Positions 48,874 to 60,574 of a DNA stretch of 64,000 nucleotides are shown here, piece by piece. Position numbers and translations under genes: made by a program. The notes beneath the pieces are model-generated. The model did no database searches. It was not told where the DNA came from and was given only the letters and a program-made list of their open reading frames with translations. Origin of the DNA: Lycocorax pyrrhopterus obiensis. Lineage: Eukaryota; Chordata; Aves; Passeriformes; Paradisaeidae. Positions within the stretch are counted from its first letter, which is position 1, and every line of letters begins with the position of its first letter. The stretch spans positions 86,054,237-86,118,236 of the forward strand of contig JACSVZ010000001.1 in assembly GCA_014706295.1 (NCBI GenBank), given 5' to 3'.

Positions 48874-51800
48874 TGAAGAAAATGACACTGTCACTTTGCC
48901 TGGTTTTGTTTTGCATCACTATTCTGAATTTCTTGAGTCATTTTGAGAGATCGATTTACTTTTTTTTATTAACAAAGTTGGTTGTTTTGTTGGGTTTAAA
49001 ACCTCTTAAAACTTCTGTTTCTCATGTCCAGGAGGTTTTTATCAGCATATAGAAATCATTTTTTTGGCACTTGCATGGAGGGAAGATCCTCTTAAATTAT
49101 AAGTCATAAAAGACTTTCTCTCTGAAGTCAGGAATCCAGTATTCATGGTATCATTGCTTGAAAGTAGAGACTGCTGGAATGCTTTGACTGGAGTATTCAA
49201 AAAGACTCCTCTTCTCCCCACACATTAAGAGTTCTCATAATTTTTTTTAAAGAAAATTATTTTTAAAATGAAAGAAAGTCTCTAAATTAGTATTTAGGAT
49301 ACTTTTTTGTATATTCTTCAAGTGTAGAACTACATGGGGAGTAAGAAAACTGTTACCTGAACAACAAAAAACACCCCATCCCACCCCCAATGCTTAAGCA
49401 AACCCTGGTTTTCAATATTGTAATTCATTCTTTCCTGTACTATGTAATCAGCTACAGCTATTTAATCAAAAAATGACATTTCCTGATATTGATTTTTTTT
49501 TGATTTCCAACATTCCAAACAAGAAATTTTCATTTTGACATACTGTCCAATAAGATGCACTGTGATAATTCAAGAGATCCAAAAGGGAAAATATCCACAA
49601 GTTTTACCACTGTTTGATGCTGAGTTTCCCCTCTCCTAAAGTAAGAGTACCTGGTTTTAATCAAGATTCGAAGTTTGTGTAACAAACTGGTTTACATAGT
49701 CTACAGCAGAGGAATTAAATGTTGAAACTCATGACAAGGAAGGAACACCACATTTTTGAAATGGGACACTTTCCAGTTCATGGGTCTAGAGCTCCTGGGT
49801 TGAAGGCATGGGAAAAAAATGGAAGCTCTGAAGTCTTCCAATAGCTCCTCCAGTGGCACTCACTGAGTGTAGGGCATCAGGGCAGCCCATGATATACACC
49901 AGCCATGCTCTCTAAATGTAGCCTAGTCATCCTTATCTTCCGTATATACACAGGTGCTTTACAAACTGTAACTCATACAGTGTTTTTCCACAGCATATAT
50001 ATACTAAGTGCCATAATCTCCAGCTAAAGTGATTTTTTCCCATTAAAAGAAAAAAAAAATGACTTTTGAAACAAACACAACTTTTTAACTATTTATTCTG
50101 TGTACTAATTGTGTATTCAACCTCACTTCTAAATGAAGCTCAAAGGTACTGAGGAGTTTCTAGGCTGAATCTAAGCCATCTGCCTTCAGAGACACAGGGT
50201 TCTCAAAGTCAGTGCGTCTCTCCTCAATGCTTTCTTGCTAAATGATGCCAGGTAACAGAAGCTGAAGCATGGTCTGGCCCGAAGACAACCTTGTGGCAGA
50301 GAGGGAAACTGGTACAAAACTGAGATGTGTGTAATTTTTTACACAGTTTCCATAAGAGCTTCTGTCCCTGCTTTGAATGTAGCATCATCTTTTGGTGGAA
50401 TCCTTTGAGGATAGGTTTTACCAACATAAGACAACAAAATTAATGCTAACATGCTGTTATTTTGAATTAAGTCTCTTATTCCCAAGACTACGCTAGTCCA
50501 TCTAGAGATCAGTAGTTTGGTATACACATGATGGTATCAGAAGAAGGCTGATCACATTTCTTCTGCCTACTATTGCTGCCTGCCAGAGAGAAAACAAAAT
50601 CCCAGCCTCCTTTATCCCCTAATGTTTCTGCTTTATCCCAAACTGACTGGGGAACTACAAAAGCAAGCATCTCCGTTTGCTCCCTAGGGAGTAAACAGCA
50701 TTTCTCCCTAGATGGTTCAATATTTCTCATGTCTTTTGTAACTGACACTACATTTGTGAATTACGATACAATTTTTCATAATATGTGACTAACTGCAAGT
50801 AATTTGAAGCAAGCAGATTATCAATTTTAATTTTACAGGCAATTTGTTTTGTTAGGGGTTTACATTAAGTGCTTCAAGAATTGTCAATTTGTGCAAAGTT
50901 CTCCTTTCTTAGTTTAATTGTCTTGGTATCGAATAATTAACTTTCTCACACTCTTCTATGTACTACTTCAATATGTTTAAAAGCTGCAGCTTTTACTCCT
51001 CGTTCACATTAAGACAATTTAATTACCTGACCTTTCTACTTTCCTTTAAGACAACAGCATTAAGTGTTGCAATTATTTAGGTTTTTCAAACATTTTCACA
51101 ACCACATATTGATCCCAATTAATGTTTCTTTCTGACTAGTTTTAGTTCATAGCTAATTGGCCTCTACATTTAAGTTCTTTTGTTGATTTATATGCAAAGG
51201 CCATTCTATTCTTCTATGATTCTATGACTTTTTCTGTTTATTATTGTTTTTTCCCCTGTGTGAATCACCTTCTTTTGAAAAAGTAGTCGGCAGAAAACTG
51301 TCCTGATGATTTCAGTGTGTTGGAATTCTTTGGAGGAAAAGAACCAGACAATTTTTTCTTGACGTTTTCTGGGACATATCAGACCCATTAATTGATTATT
51401 GGCCTCATGCATCTTTCCAAGATTGTTTTCTTTTCCAGTCTTACTAGTTTCTTAATCTCCATTCTGCCATTTATTATTTTGCTTTACATTAACCACTGGA
51501 GGCTCCATCAAATTGAAGGCCTCATTGTGTTAAGAATTTAGGAAATGCAGTGCAAACTATGTCCTTGGACCAGTATCTGTGATGTCAGAGGACATATCTA
51601 GAGTGTAATATACAAACCTGATGTTGATTGTCATTTAGGTGGATTGTTCCTCTCTAAGATACTCACATGGCTGTCATTACTTCATAATATTATCAGCAAC
51701 TTATCAAAAAGTCTCCAATAATGTGAATATTGAGGAATTTCAACTACAAGCTTTATATATTTAGTTGCCTAGAAGGCTTTATTCTCATCAAACTGGCATA

Positions 51801-53453
51801 AAATCATTCAGCCAATCTGCATCAAAAGGGTATTGAACCTCAGCCAAAACCTCAAACTATTGAAATTATCTGAACATTGTAGAATTTCCTGTGTGCTAAT
51901 CAAAGAATTTTTAAAAATTTTGTTGGATAAAATTCAGTAGATAGATGGAGCTATTTTTTTTCTCCCAAATTAAATTTTTTTAATCTTGCAATAAGTAAAA
52001 AAAAAACTTTGCCAGGAATGATTGACATTTTATTGAGTACCAGTGGAAAAGTAATTTGGAATTCTTTTCTCCAATGAGTAAGCTGCAATGGGTTTTGTTT
52101 AAAAAGAATGACTAAACAGTATTTGGTTAAATTCAGAGCAAATAAATATCTAAAAAGAGTGCCCATTCAAGGGGGGAAGTCTAGAATTTTCTGGAACTTA
52201 GAAGGATGGATGTTTTACCCTTAGTTTTATTTCTGAGATCTAAGTAAACTCTCAGCCTTCATAGAAAAGATGGACAGACTATTTAATCCTAATGATAAAA
52301 ACCTTATTTATTGTACAATAAATGATAAGAGTTTTGTGGTGAGTGTTAAGAAATATGCTAAATCAGGGGGTTTACATATAATCTGGTGGAGAAGAATGTG
52401 TGTTTGGATGAGAAGCATTGAAAAAGTATTTTTGATAAGAGACTGCCACACCAGCTTCTAAATTGCAATCAAGTTCACCAAGCCCAACTGAAGATGAGCC
52501 ACTGTTCACCAGTTAGAATGAAAACTTTTAAAAGGTGAAGTCTTTTCTTAGTCTTGCTGAATCTAACTGGGACATATTCCCAGGATACTAGAGACCCCAT
52601 AAGGGCACATTGGAGCCCAGGGTAAATGGCCGTGGCACGACAGTAACATTTTACGGACAGAGAATGCTGCTGTTTCTGACAAGGATGCTCAGCTTCCTGC
52701 AACGATTGCACTTGGTCATGCTTGAGAGAGTAAAGTGAAAGCTGAATGCCTTCTGTTTTAGACTTCACTTGCAAGGATCTGAGAGTTGGATAACTCAGCA
52801 TAAAATGATGCTTTAGCATTGGGGTGATCCTGGAGCAACTTTCAAGGAGCGCTTAGCAGGTGCCTCAGGGGGACAGGAAATGAAAGAATAGATTCAGGGA
52901 AAATGAATTGTATAAAAAGCTTTAAGGTGGGAACAGTTTTTGAATATGGAGTGTGGGAGGTGTAGAATTATTGCTGCTGTCAATATTTTATTTTGCTTCT
53001 CTGTGTCATTAGTTGCAATAGAAATAAATAATTGTATTGTTTTCATCTGGAAAACGATGTAGGTGGTTTATCAGATATTCCTCTTGGAAAGGCAATGCAG
53101 CTAAGGAACTAAGCTGTATGGTCATAAAAAAATTGTCTTCCATGTTAAAACACCTGTACAGGGAAGTACAGATGTAGGAGATAGTACTTTGCAGTGATCT
53201 GTAAGTGAGAAATGGATGGTTCAACATTGTGCTCTTGTATGGTGATAATGGAAGAAATTTTGACTAAGAAGTTGTGTATTTTAATGTTGAGTTTGGTACT
53301 ATACCTACTGCTACAGAAACAGAAGTACTCATTGTTATGGAAATTTAGCAGAAGCCCACACCTTGGTTATGTAATTACATTTAAGACACACAAATAAAAT
53401 TTAAAACCACTTTAATTCTTTAATATGCTCTAATACTTATATACAATTCTTAC
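48874..53453. other. AT-rich non-coding sequence
   Basis: No gene recognised. A short stretch resembling an isolated CR1 tail (TTCTATGATTCTATGAC) occurs near 51210-51227 without any CR1 body upstream. The 114-codon minus-strand frame at 52475-52819 lies in slightly GC-richer sequence but matches nothing I know. Confidence 0.5.
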
Positions 53454-53500
53454 CTGGTAACAATTATCCTCCTCTGAGAGGGAGCAGGCCAACAGGCTGT
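53454..53500 (-). other. Candidate 47-bp exon, minus strand
   Basis: On the minus strand the segment is preceded by TATTGCATACAG and followed by TTACCAG|GTAAGA, an excellent donor. The sequence is more GC-rich than its flanks and open in a frame reading SLLACSLSEEDNCYQ up to the junction. The acceptor has only a moderate pyrimidine tract, and a second AG lies four bases further in. I do not recognise the peptide, and no partner exon is proven. Confidence 0.25.
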
Positions 53501-53871
53501 CTGTATGCAATATAGAGATAAAATACATCTTACATGGTATTTTCTTAATATTGCAGAAACAGAACCTTGGAACAGTAGCAAAGACTCTTGACCCACAAAT
53601 TTGAGAGACACTGTTTTTCATTTCTCCTCTGCACAGTTGTTTCAAATGAGGCAATAGCAGGACTCAGGAGGGTGCAAAGGTGTTTTCCTTACAGGTACAT
53701 GCATCTTCCAAATTATAATTGAGGGAAGGCTGGCTAAGCCTCTATTTAAATTGGCAGGTTTGATCATGTTATATCTAAAGAGATTTTACTACTTGTCCTC
53801 TTCTGAGGTGCCTTTGAGTTTATGTGGCTTTTTTATGATAACTTATGGGAGAAGAATTTCTGTCCTACCTA

Positions 53872-53995
53872 TAGGAAGCTGGACACAGAAATACTGTCAG
53901 ACTTGCCCAAGATCATACCATGTCTGAATATGAAGGAAAATAATTCAACCAGCATAACTTCCCATGTTTCTCTCTAAATACCAGGCGTCATCTAA
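53872..53995 (-). mobile_element. MIR-like SINE remnant
   Basis: In order on the plus strand: AGGAAGCTGGACACAGAA, CAGACTTGCCCAAGATCATA, a diverged AATAATTCAACCAGCATAAC, and TCTCTAAATACCAGGCGTC. This parallels reverse-complement MIR (gaggaaactgaggcacagag, gtgacttgcccaaggtcaca, gattcgaacccagg, ccactacaccacgctgcc). It is highly diverged, as expected for an ancient SINE. An alignment against the MIR consensus would decide. Confidence 0.55.
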
Positions 53996-54121
53996 ATACT
54001 GTGAATATTTTTGAGGGCTGTTGTAACACTAACACAGTCTTAACTCTTTGAAAATGTCTCCTTTCAGTGTCTTTCGTTTTATCCTGTCAAGGTTGTTGTT
54101 ATAGAATTTCTTTACTGTATT

Positions 54122-54140
54122 AAAAAAAAAAAAAAAAAAA
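54122..54140. repeat. Poly(A) tract
   Basis: A run of 19 A after TTTACTGTATT. I see no recognisable processed cDNA upstream, so a retroposed origin is not supported. Confidence 0.9.
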
Positions 54141-54589
54141 CGGAAAAAGCTTGCTGCTTCCAAAAACAGTAGGGGTGGGCTCTTTGACAAATGAATCCTG
54201 ACCATATGGTGATCAGAGAAATTATCTTAAATGCAGAGACAAGAATGAACTTGTCAGACAAGGCATTTATACGAAAACATCTGAATCGGTCAGCTGTAAA
54301 ACTATTGTAAAGGAAAGCAGCTTAACATTCTGTTAGACAAATGTCTTATTGACCACAGCCACAGCTGCTGCTGTTATTGCTGATGTTCAGGAAGGCTGGA
54401 GTTGCCAGAGCTTTCCTCAGTGTTAGAAGCATCTTGATGCTCTGATTCTTCCAACCCTTAGGTATATGTGTATTGAAGGAGTGTGTCCTTGCTTACATAA
54501 GGTGAAGGAGTTTTATAAGAGCTCTGATCCTGGCAGACCTCCAGTTTGAAGCACCTGCAGCAAATAAAGCAGATGTCCCAAATACTTAC

Positions 54590-54658
54590 CAGTGCATTGA
54601 ATTGTTTTAATATCCCTGGGTAAGTTTTTGGCTCAAGTCTGACTGATTTTAGAATAGT
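54590..54658 (-). other. Candidate 69-bp exon, minus strand
   Basis: On the minus strand the segment follows TTAACTTGCAG and ends at GCACTG|GTAAGT, a strong donor. It is exactly 23 codons, open and in phase 0 at both ends (part of the reading: SVRLEPKTYPGILKQFNAL). The pyrimidine tract is weak and the peptide is not recognised. It lies upstream (in minus-strand sense) of the other minus-strand candidate at 53454-53500, so the two could belong to one transcript, but this is only inference. Confidence 0.22.
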
Positions 54659-54878
54659 CTGCAAGTTAACTCCTAATGTTCAGTGTACAAGGCATTTACC
54701 AGGAAATTCTGAAAACAGATCAGAGGACTGAGGTATAATTGAGCAAGTAATTTAAGTCTTCTGCCTAATCTAATAGAGCCTTGATTCCCTTCAAAAGAAG
54801 AAAATATCTGTTAAGGTAATCTAAATCATTAGTTCTTGGAAGATGATTCTTAAACAGGCAAAATGGAGACTCATGAAG

Positions 54879-54948
54879 AAAAAACAAACCAAAACAAAAA
54901 CAAAAGCAAAAACAAACAAACAACGCCCCCCCAAAACAACAAAAATAG
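54879..54948. repeat. A-rich (CAAAA)n low-complexity tract
   Basis: Irregular AAAAC/CAAA units interrupted by CGCCCCCCC at 54924. Confidence 0.85.
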
Positions 54949-55501
54949 GGGATAAAAAACTAGAATAAAATAGCAGAGCTATTTGTGTGTTAATGAAAGT
55001 CCTCTTTAAAAGGCTGTAAACTTCTCACACAGTGAGTGAGCCACAGCTTGAATGCAGCAGAAAATAGTACCAAAATTTTTAACTGTGGCGATATAAAACT
55101 ATTTTAATTCCCAAACCAGATATAGAAGGACTTTCTCACAATTGCTGGCCACTTCTAATATGAGCTTGCCAGCTCTTTGGAGTCAGCATAAACTCTTCAG
55201 ATCACTGTTGTTTCACGGGGCATTTGCTATTGTACATAATGGCAGAGCTTAATGCAACAAGTTGTGGTCAACCTGCCTTTAAATCGTTTGTGTAGGGGCA
55301 CACTGGTAGTTTTGCTAAAAGTGCTGAGAATGTGACCATCAGGCCGCTCCTCTGTGAAGTCTTAGGAAAATGGAAATACTCTTCTATCCAACACTGCTAG
55401 AACAGGGCTTCCAGCTATGGAAATCAGAAGGATACGCCACTGTTGCCTCAAGCTGCTGTTTAGAGCAGTTTGCTACTTTTCTATTAATTGTATTGAGAGA
55501 C

Positions 55502-55528
55502 AATGGAACCTTTTTGGAAGGTTCCATT
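55502..55528. repeat. Perfect 11-bp hairpin
   Basis: AATGGAACCTT at 55502-55512 and AAGGTTCCATT at 55518-55528 are exact reverse complements with a 5-nt loop TTTGG. The stem is too short for a microRNA precursor on its own. Confidence 0.85.
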
Positions 55529-58310
55529 TATCACTGTTATCTTAATGCAGATACTGTGGTATACACATACACATGTATACACATACAATAATTCAAGCTA
55601 CCACTCTGTATGAACTTCCATCATGTCCATTTCTGCTGGCAAAGGGTGGCCAACTTCTCCGGCACAGAAAGGGAAAAATGTGCCACTGCCTAAAAAAGAG
55701 AGAAGGGTTGAAACCAGTTTATGCTGTTGATTGGTGTGGGCCATAATTTGGTTTTCTGTCAAAGAATCACCGTTGCCAGTCATCGGAAATGATGAGCAAT
55801 CTTAAACTGATTGTAAATTGCATCTGACTGATTGGCAAAGTAGTCAGCTGAAGCTGAGGAAATCAACACTGGGCATGCAGAGCACTTTCTCCTGCCAACA
55901 GGTCATGCAGCTGCAGCAAGTTCAACAAAATGGCAGATCTTTCAGTGTGCAAAAGAGCACAAACTTGACAGTCCAACCCCATGCAAACACTTCACTGAAG
56001 TATCATTGGGTGTTTTGTTTCCCCTGTGACTTGCTCTTGGCCAGTATCCATCCACTCAGAGCCTCTTCAAAACACTGCTTGTGCACTTTATACAGCAATT
56101 GGGTTTTATTGGACAATCATTACAGCGCCCAGCTTCTGTGTAAAATTGCTCTGTACTTATTAGGAGAGATGTTGGCACTTGAATTACACTTTTTTTCTCA
56201 AGACATTTGCCTGTTTCTTCCCTTGCCCTTTGAGTGAGCATTAATGTGGATGAAAAGTGCAGGCTCCTGGGAAATTATTAGAAGAGAGTTCCCTGCCAGA
56301 CTATTGATTTCACTGTGCTGGTTTTGATTTCCTGCACACAGCTGGTTAAACATGAATAGACTCAACAAAAGAATCATAATGATAGGTTAAGTTTAGCATG
56401 GGCAGTATACATGGATGAAAATATATAACTTCTACCTTATATAAAATACATATTTACAGCACACATTTTTGTGGACAGCCTTCCTGGACAATGTGAATCT
56501 TTTATAAAAATCACTAAGTTAAAATTCGTTGAAGCTTGGATTGTAGAGTTGCTGAAATGTTAGTTATGCCAGCTAACATGAAAATCTTCCCTCTGCCCAA
56601 GACTGGAAAATAAGGGGAATTATTAATCTCTTAGAGTCAGATCACTGGAGTAATTTCCCAAATCTAAGATATTTAGAATTTTTTTTTTTTTTGTGGATGT
56701 GCAGACTTTGTTTGATGTTGCTGCAATTATTTATGTAGGAAGTGGCAGACAATAAGTACAAGATAGAAAACATTGGCAGTGATAAAGGGATCTGCAAGTG
56801 AGCTATTCATGGTGCAGAACTGCAAACTCTACCCACGCTGCTCCTTGTGGATCATGAGCTGTGCTTTCACACAATAGAGCACATGGCCTGGATCTCCTTC
56901 AGGTCCTAGGAAGTGCATTCGGAGGGCATATTTTATACTTTTTTCAACTCAAAATGCACTCAAAAAAGGTTAAGTCCTCTGTTAAAACTTTCTAGAAGTG
57001 CCAGACTTGGCAAAAGCCAAATGCACATATTGCATGCTTTGAATTGGCAGCAGATGAATGGGACCGTTGAGAGGAGAAAGACCCATGGATCACTCCCTAG
57101 GAGTGTGAGAGAGAAAGAGGGCCATTTGAAACACTTCTCCTTACTCTGTCTTCAGAGGAAACTATTTGGTTCCTTCAAAAGCTAAGCCTGAGAAATAACC
57201 AAAATGCATTGAGTGATGTCCAGAGTCTTAGACCATTTGCCAGGCCTTGATTTCATTAGCACAACAAAAGTAGATCAAATAGACTGAAGAATGTGATGCC
57301 AATGATTTAATGTATGTTCTTCAGACATTTGAGGTCTTTTACCTTAGATTACCTCTAGCCTGCTCTGCAGGCAAAAATATCCCCTATAAACATGTAGCCT
57401 GGAGCTGCCCAAAATATAACTTTGTCCCTGAACATCTTCTCTGAGAACAAGAGACCTTTCAGCAGACCATCCTCAGAAGTACCATGCTGCCTTTTCATCT
57501 GTTTTACAGGAGGTGATGAAAGGAGTTTGGGTGGTTTGTTTGTTTGTTTGGTTTTTTCATTGTGTCAGCCCCTTTTGAAGTTGGAACCAAGCTTAATTTC
57601 TTCTCTTGGCTAATGTCGGGAGTTATTTTTGTTCTGTGTCCTACCTGTCCTGTTCTTCTTGCTTTATGAGAAATACCATGGCACGATCACCCAGTTCCCC
57701 TCTTCTGCCTAGCTCCTGGTTGGGTGATTGGACCCAGGCAGGTACAGCAGGGAGGAAAAACTTGTATGTCTGCAGAATACGGCTTGTAGGAGACTCTTGA
57801 TGACCTGTTACCAATGTTCCAAGAATTACAGCTCATATTCTTGCATCTTTTCAATAGCACTGCTCTGTCCCAGTCAGAGGAAGTTTATGAACGTAAGAGG
57901 AGAACTCAGGTTAGTGGAATTGTAGTGTCCTCAGTTCAGAACTGAAAGGTGCACAGAGGCAGAGTTGAGGTCTCCTGCTATAAGCTGTCACCACACTTTG
58001 CGATAGCTGAGAAAATTTTTGGGAGACCATACTTGATCTAAAGAACAAGACTTTCCCATATTGCCAAGCTGTTGTCTCTGACACCTATGGGTCAATGACG
58101 GGCTAGCTTGAGCTGTGGGACAAGTTGGCTGTGGTCAGGATGGTTGAGGTCTCCTTAGGCATCATCCAAACACTACCCCTTTGATCGCTAACATCCCCCT
58201 CCCTCTTATACACAGCCATTTAGCCTTTGCTTTGTGTCCATTCCTGAAGAGCACTGCTTGGCATGATCTTCCCTACAATCAGTGTAGCTGTGACTTCATT
58301 TCAGTACAGG
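55529..58310. other. Non-coding sequence, unique
   Basis: No gene recognised. The 139-codon plus frame at 55818-56237 has no recognisable domain. The 55990-56350 part reads as unique, complex sequence and may be conserved non-coding DNA. A T14 tract is at 56679-56692 and a (TTTG)n run at 57536-57552. Confidence 0.5.
56679..56692. repeat. Poly(T) tract
   Basis: A run of 14 T between TTTAGAA and GTGG. Confidence 0.85.
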
Positions 58311-58315
58311 CCTTG
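58311..58315. repeat. Left target-site duplication of LTR (CCTTG)
   Basis: CCTTG directly precedes the LTR end and is repeated exactly at 58897-58901. Confidence 0.9.
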
Positions 58316-58896
58316 TGTCCTGGTCTAACCCCAGGCAGCAGCCAAGCCCCATGCAGACACTCACTCATTCCCCCATGAGAAGGATCCAGGAGAGAATCAA
58401 GGGTAAAAGCTGGAAAACGTGGGGGTTGACATAAAAACAGTTTAATAGGGAAAGCAAAAGCCACACACACAAACAGAGCTAAACAAGGCACTGATTCACT
58501 GCTTCCCATGGTTGGGCAGGTGTTCAGCTATCTCCAAGAGAGCAGGGCCCCATTAGGCATAACAATTACTTGGGAAGACAAACACGAACACATCTTCCCC
58601 CTTCTTCTTTCTACCTCTCACTTTATACACTGAGAATGATGTCATATAGGCTGGAATATCTCTTTGGTCAGTTGGGGTCACCTGTCCCAGCTTTGTCTCC
58701 TCTCAACCTCCCATGCACTCCCAGCCCCCTCACCAGTGTGGCAGTATGAAAAGCAGCAAAGTCCTTGGCTCTGTATAAGCCCTGCTCATCAATAACAAAA
58801 ACATCTCTGCATTATCAACCCTGTGTTCAGCACAAACACAACCCCGTACCATCCAATGTGAAGAAAATTAACTCTACTCCAGCCAAAACCAGCACA
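58316..58896 (-). mobile_element. Solo endogenous retroviral LTR
   Basis: A 581-bp LTR with plus-strand ends TGTCCTGGTCTAACC...CCAGCACA. Read in its own (minus) direction it starts TGTGCTGGTTTTGGCTGGAG and ends GACCAGGACA, with TG...CA termini. Exact 5-bp target duplications CCTTG flank it. On the minus strand a TATAAA box (complement of 58622-58627) lies about 180 bp before an ATTAAA polyadenylation signal (complement of 58441-58446), which gives a sensible U3-R-U5 layout. No internal retroviral sequence, primer-binding site or second LTR is seen nearby, so this is a recombination-derived solo LTR. The start GGTTTTGGCTGG...AGAGTTAATTTTCTTC is typical of a family abundant in birds, probably an ERVL-like group; the exact name is not recalled. 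Confidence 0.92.
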
Positions 58897-58901
58897 CCTT
58901 G
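58897..58901. repeat. Right target-site duplication of LTR (CCTTG)
   Basis: Second copy of CCTTG, directly after the CA end of the LTR. Confidence 0.9.
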
Positions 58902-60574
58902 GTGAAACACTTAGGCAGCCTTAAAGATATCTGGGGAAATTTTGTATGAGAAAATGCAATATCTGATTCCTCTTATCTCCAGCCTGAAGCTGCTGTTTGT
59001 TTCCATGCCAGGACAAAGCCTTTATAGCCTTTGGGTATCTGTTTGTATTGCCAGAAAGGTTTTTTATTGTGCTGCTGGGTAATGCTATCATACCTGATCA
59101 ACAAAGCAGTGCATACACATGGTTTCCGATGCCATGTGGAAACCTGTGATTGATAAGCTCACTGCAACGGGTGGTTAGTGACCTTTGCCACAAATGCCCT
59201 CTGAGTAGAGAATGCAGGTTGTGCCTTGCAAAACCTCTGTGATGTTTTAGAAGGATTTTTGCATCCCGACTGGAACAGCAAGAACCAGTATTTTCAGCAA
59301 TTTCATGAATAGTACTCATCACAGTTCCCAAATGTTGCCAGCTAATGCCTATGTCATCTTTGGATTCAATGCAGAGGGAAAGGATCACCAGACTTGCCAC
59401 TGAGGAGGAAGAAGCAGGCTTGGTGGGATGGAAGATGTCACTGAAGGAACAAAGAGAGATAGGATGGATGTCTGTCTGTCTATCTATCTGTCTGTCTATC
59501 TATCTATCTATCTATCTATCTATCATCCATCTCTTTAACTTTCCCTTACCTTTTAGAGGGGTTTAATCCATAAAGCCTTTTGGGCAAGTGTGGTTATGCA
59601 GAACACGTCTTCCCCCGCTGTTTGTGCCCTTTTTGACTTTGTTACATGCTGCTGGGCTGCGTTTCCCTCAGGATATCTCACCAGCTGAACAGTGTATTAC
59701 AGAGAAAGGTAACTTGTGGCTGCAATGGAGAGTTTTTTGGGTTAGAAGGGGAGGAAAGGGGAGGTTTGTTAGCTTTTCACTCCTTCAGGTGACAGTAGGG
59801 TTAGCAGGGGCTATGGGTGAGTGGAAGATTGATAAGTCCTGTCTTAGCTGCTGACAGAGCTCACTGTGAGGCTGGATAAAGGGAGATAGTGATGGTTAAT
59901 TAGGTCCCACAGGACAAAATCCAGCCTCCTTCACTTTGTCCAAGGAGACTTTCTCCTCTCACAGTCAAAGTTCCACTGTCCCTCACCACCACCATATTAT
60001 CTCTTCAGCTCCCATAAAAAAAAAAAATCTGTCCTGACCTAATGCCTATGTTTTGACTGAAACGCACAATCCACGTCCTGCAGCTCCACAGCCCCAAGTT
60101 CTCTACCACAAAAGGACTGTGTAGCCCAGATATTTCATACGTGTGCATATACTTTTTGTGGCTATGTCTGTTTTGCCATGTGCTTTTGTGAAAAGAGTGT
60201 ATTTCTGGGAAAGACCAGTATGAAAAAAGAGTCTAGACAAAAAATTTCTTTTATTCAGAACCAGGGATGAATAGAGCCTGATCAGACTTGATATGTCCAC
60301 AGATAATCGTGATTTTGTAACACATTGCACTGTGTTAGTCAAGTTGAATATTTTTCAGGCATGATAGAGGTCTTTGCACTACTGTTTCCTCTGCAATGTG
60401 TAGGTCTGGTGAGAGGTCGTTACAGATTACAAGCTTGCTGCTTTTTCCTCACTACCACTTAATTTGTATCTTCACTTACTTTAATAAGCTAGGGAAAAGC
60501 ATTCTTTTCTCCAATCTTCAATGTTTATGGTGGAGCACATTTTTCTTTGGGACAGGGGAAATACTTTTCACCAT
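58902..60574. other. Non-coding sequence with a microsatellite and one weak exon-like segment
   Basis: No gene recognised. It holds a tetranucleotide microsatellite at 59469-59524. A 37-bp segment at 59672-59708 (+) is bounded by GTTTCCCTCAG and AAAG|GTAACT. A 100-codon minus-strand frame at 59098-59400 has fairly balanced amino-acid content but no recognisable domain. Confidence 0.5.
59469..59524. repeat. (TGTC)/(TATC)n microsatellite
   Basis: About 14 units: TGTC units interspersed with TATC in the first half, then pure TATC to the end. Likely polymorphic. Confidence 0.95.

Larger units (their letters stand above)
53996..55501. other. AT-rich non-coding sequence with A-rich tracts
   Basis: Contains a poly(A) tract (54122-54140), an A/C-rich tract (54879-54948) and a weak candidate exon (54590-54658). 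No gene recognised. Confidence 0.5.

Noticed and set aside
51203..51229. Possible CR1 tail (TTCTATGATTCTATGAC)
   Set aside because: No CR1 body lies upstream. The 8-bp repeat alone is too short to separate a truncated insertion from chance.
54122..54140. Poly(A) tract as the end of a processed pseudogene
   Set aside because: The preceding sequence shows no recognisable cDNA and I found no flanking target duplications.
55818..56237. 139-codon plus-strand frame as a gene
   Set aside because: No domain, no conserved start context and no splice or promoter support. Kept only as a possible conserved block.
59098..59400. 100-codon minus-strand frame
   Set aside because: Amino-acid content is fairly balanced but I recognise no family and see no supporting signals.
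59672..59708. 37-bp exon-like segment between GTTTCCCTCAG and GTAACT
   Set aside because: Very short, the donor is only moderate, and the open frame continues through both flanks, so the splice sites are not needed to explain it.
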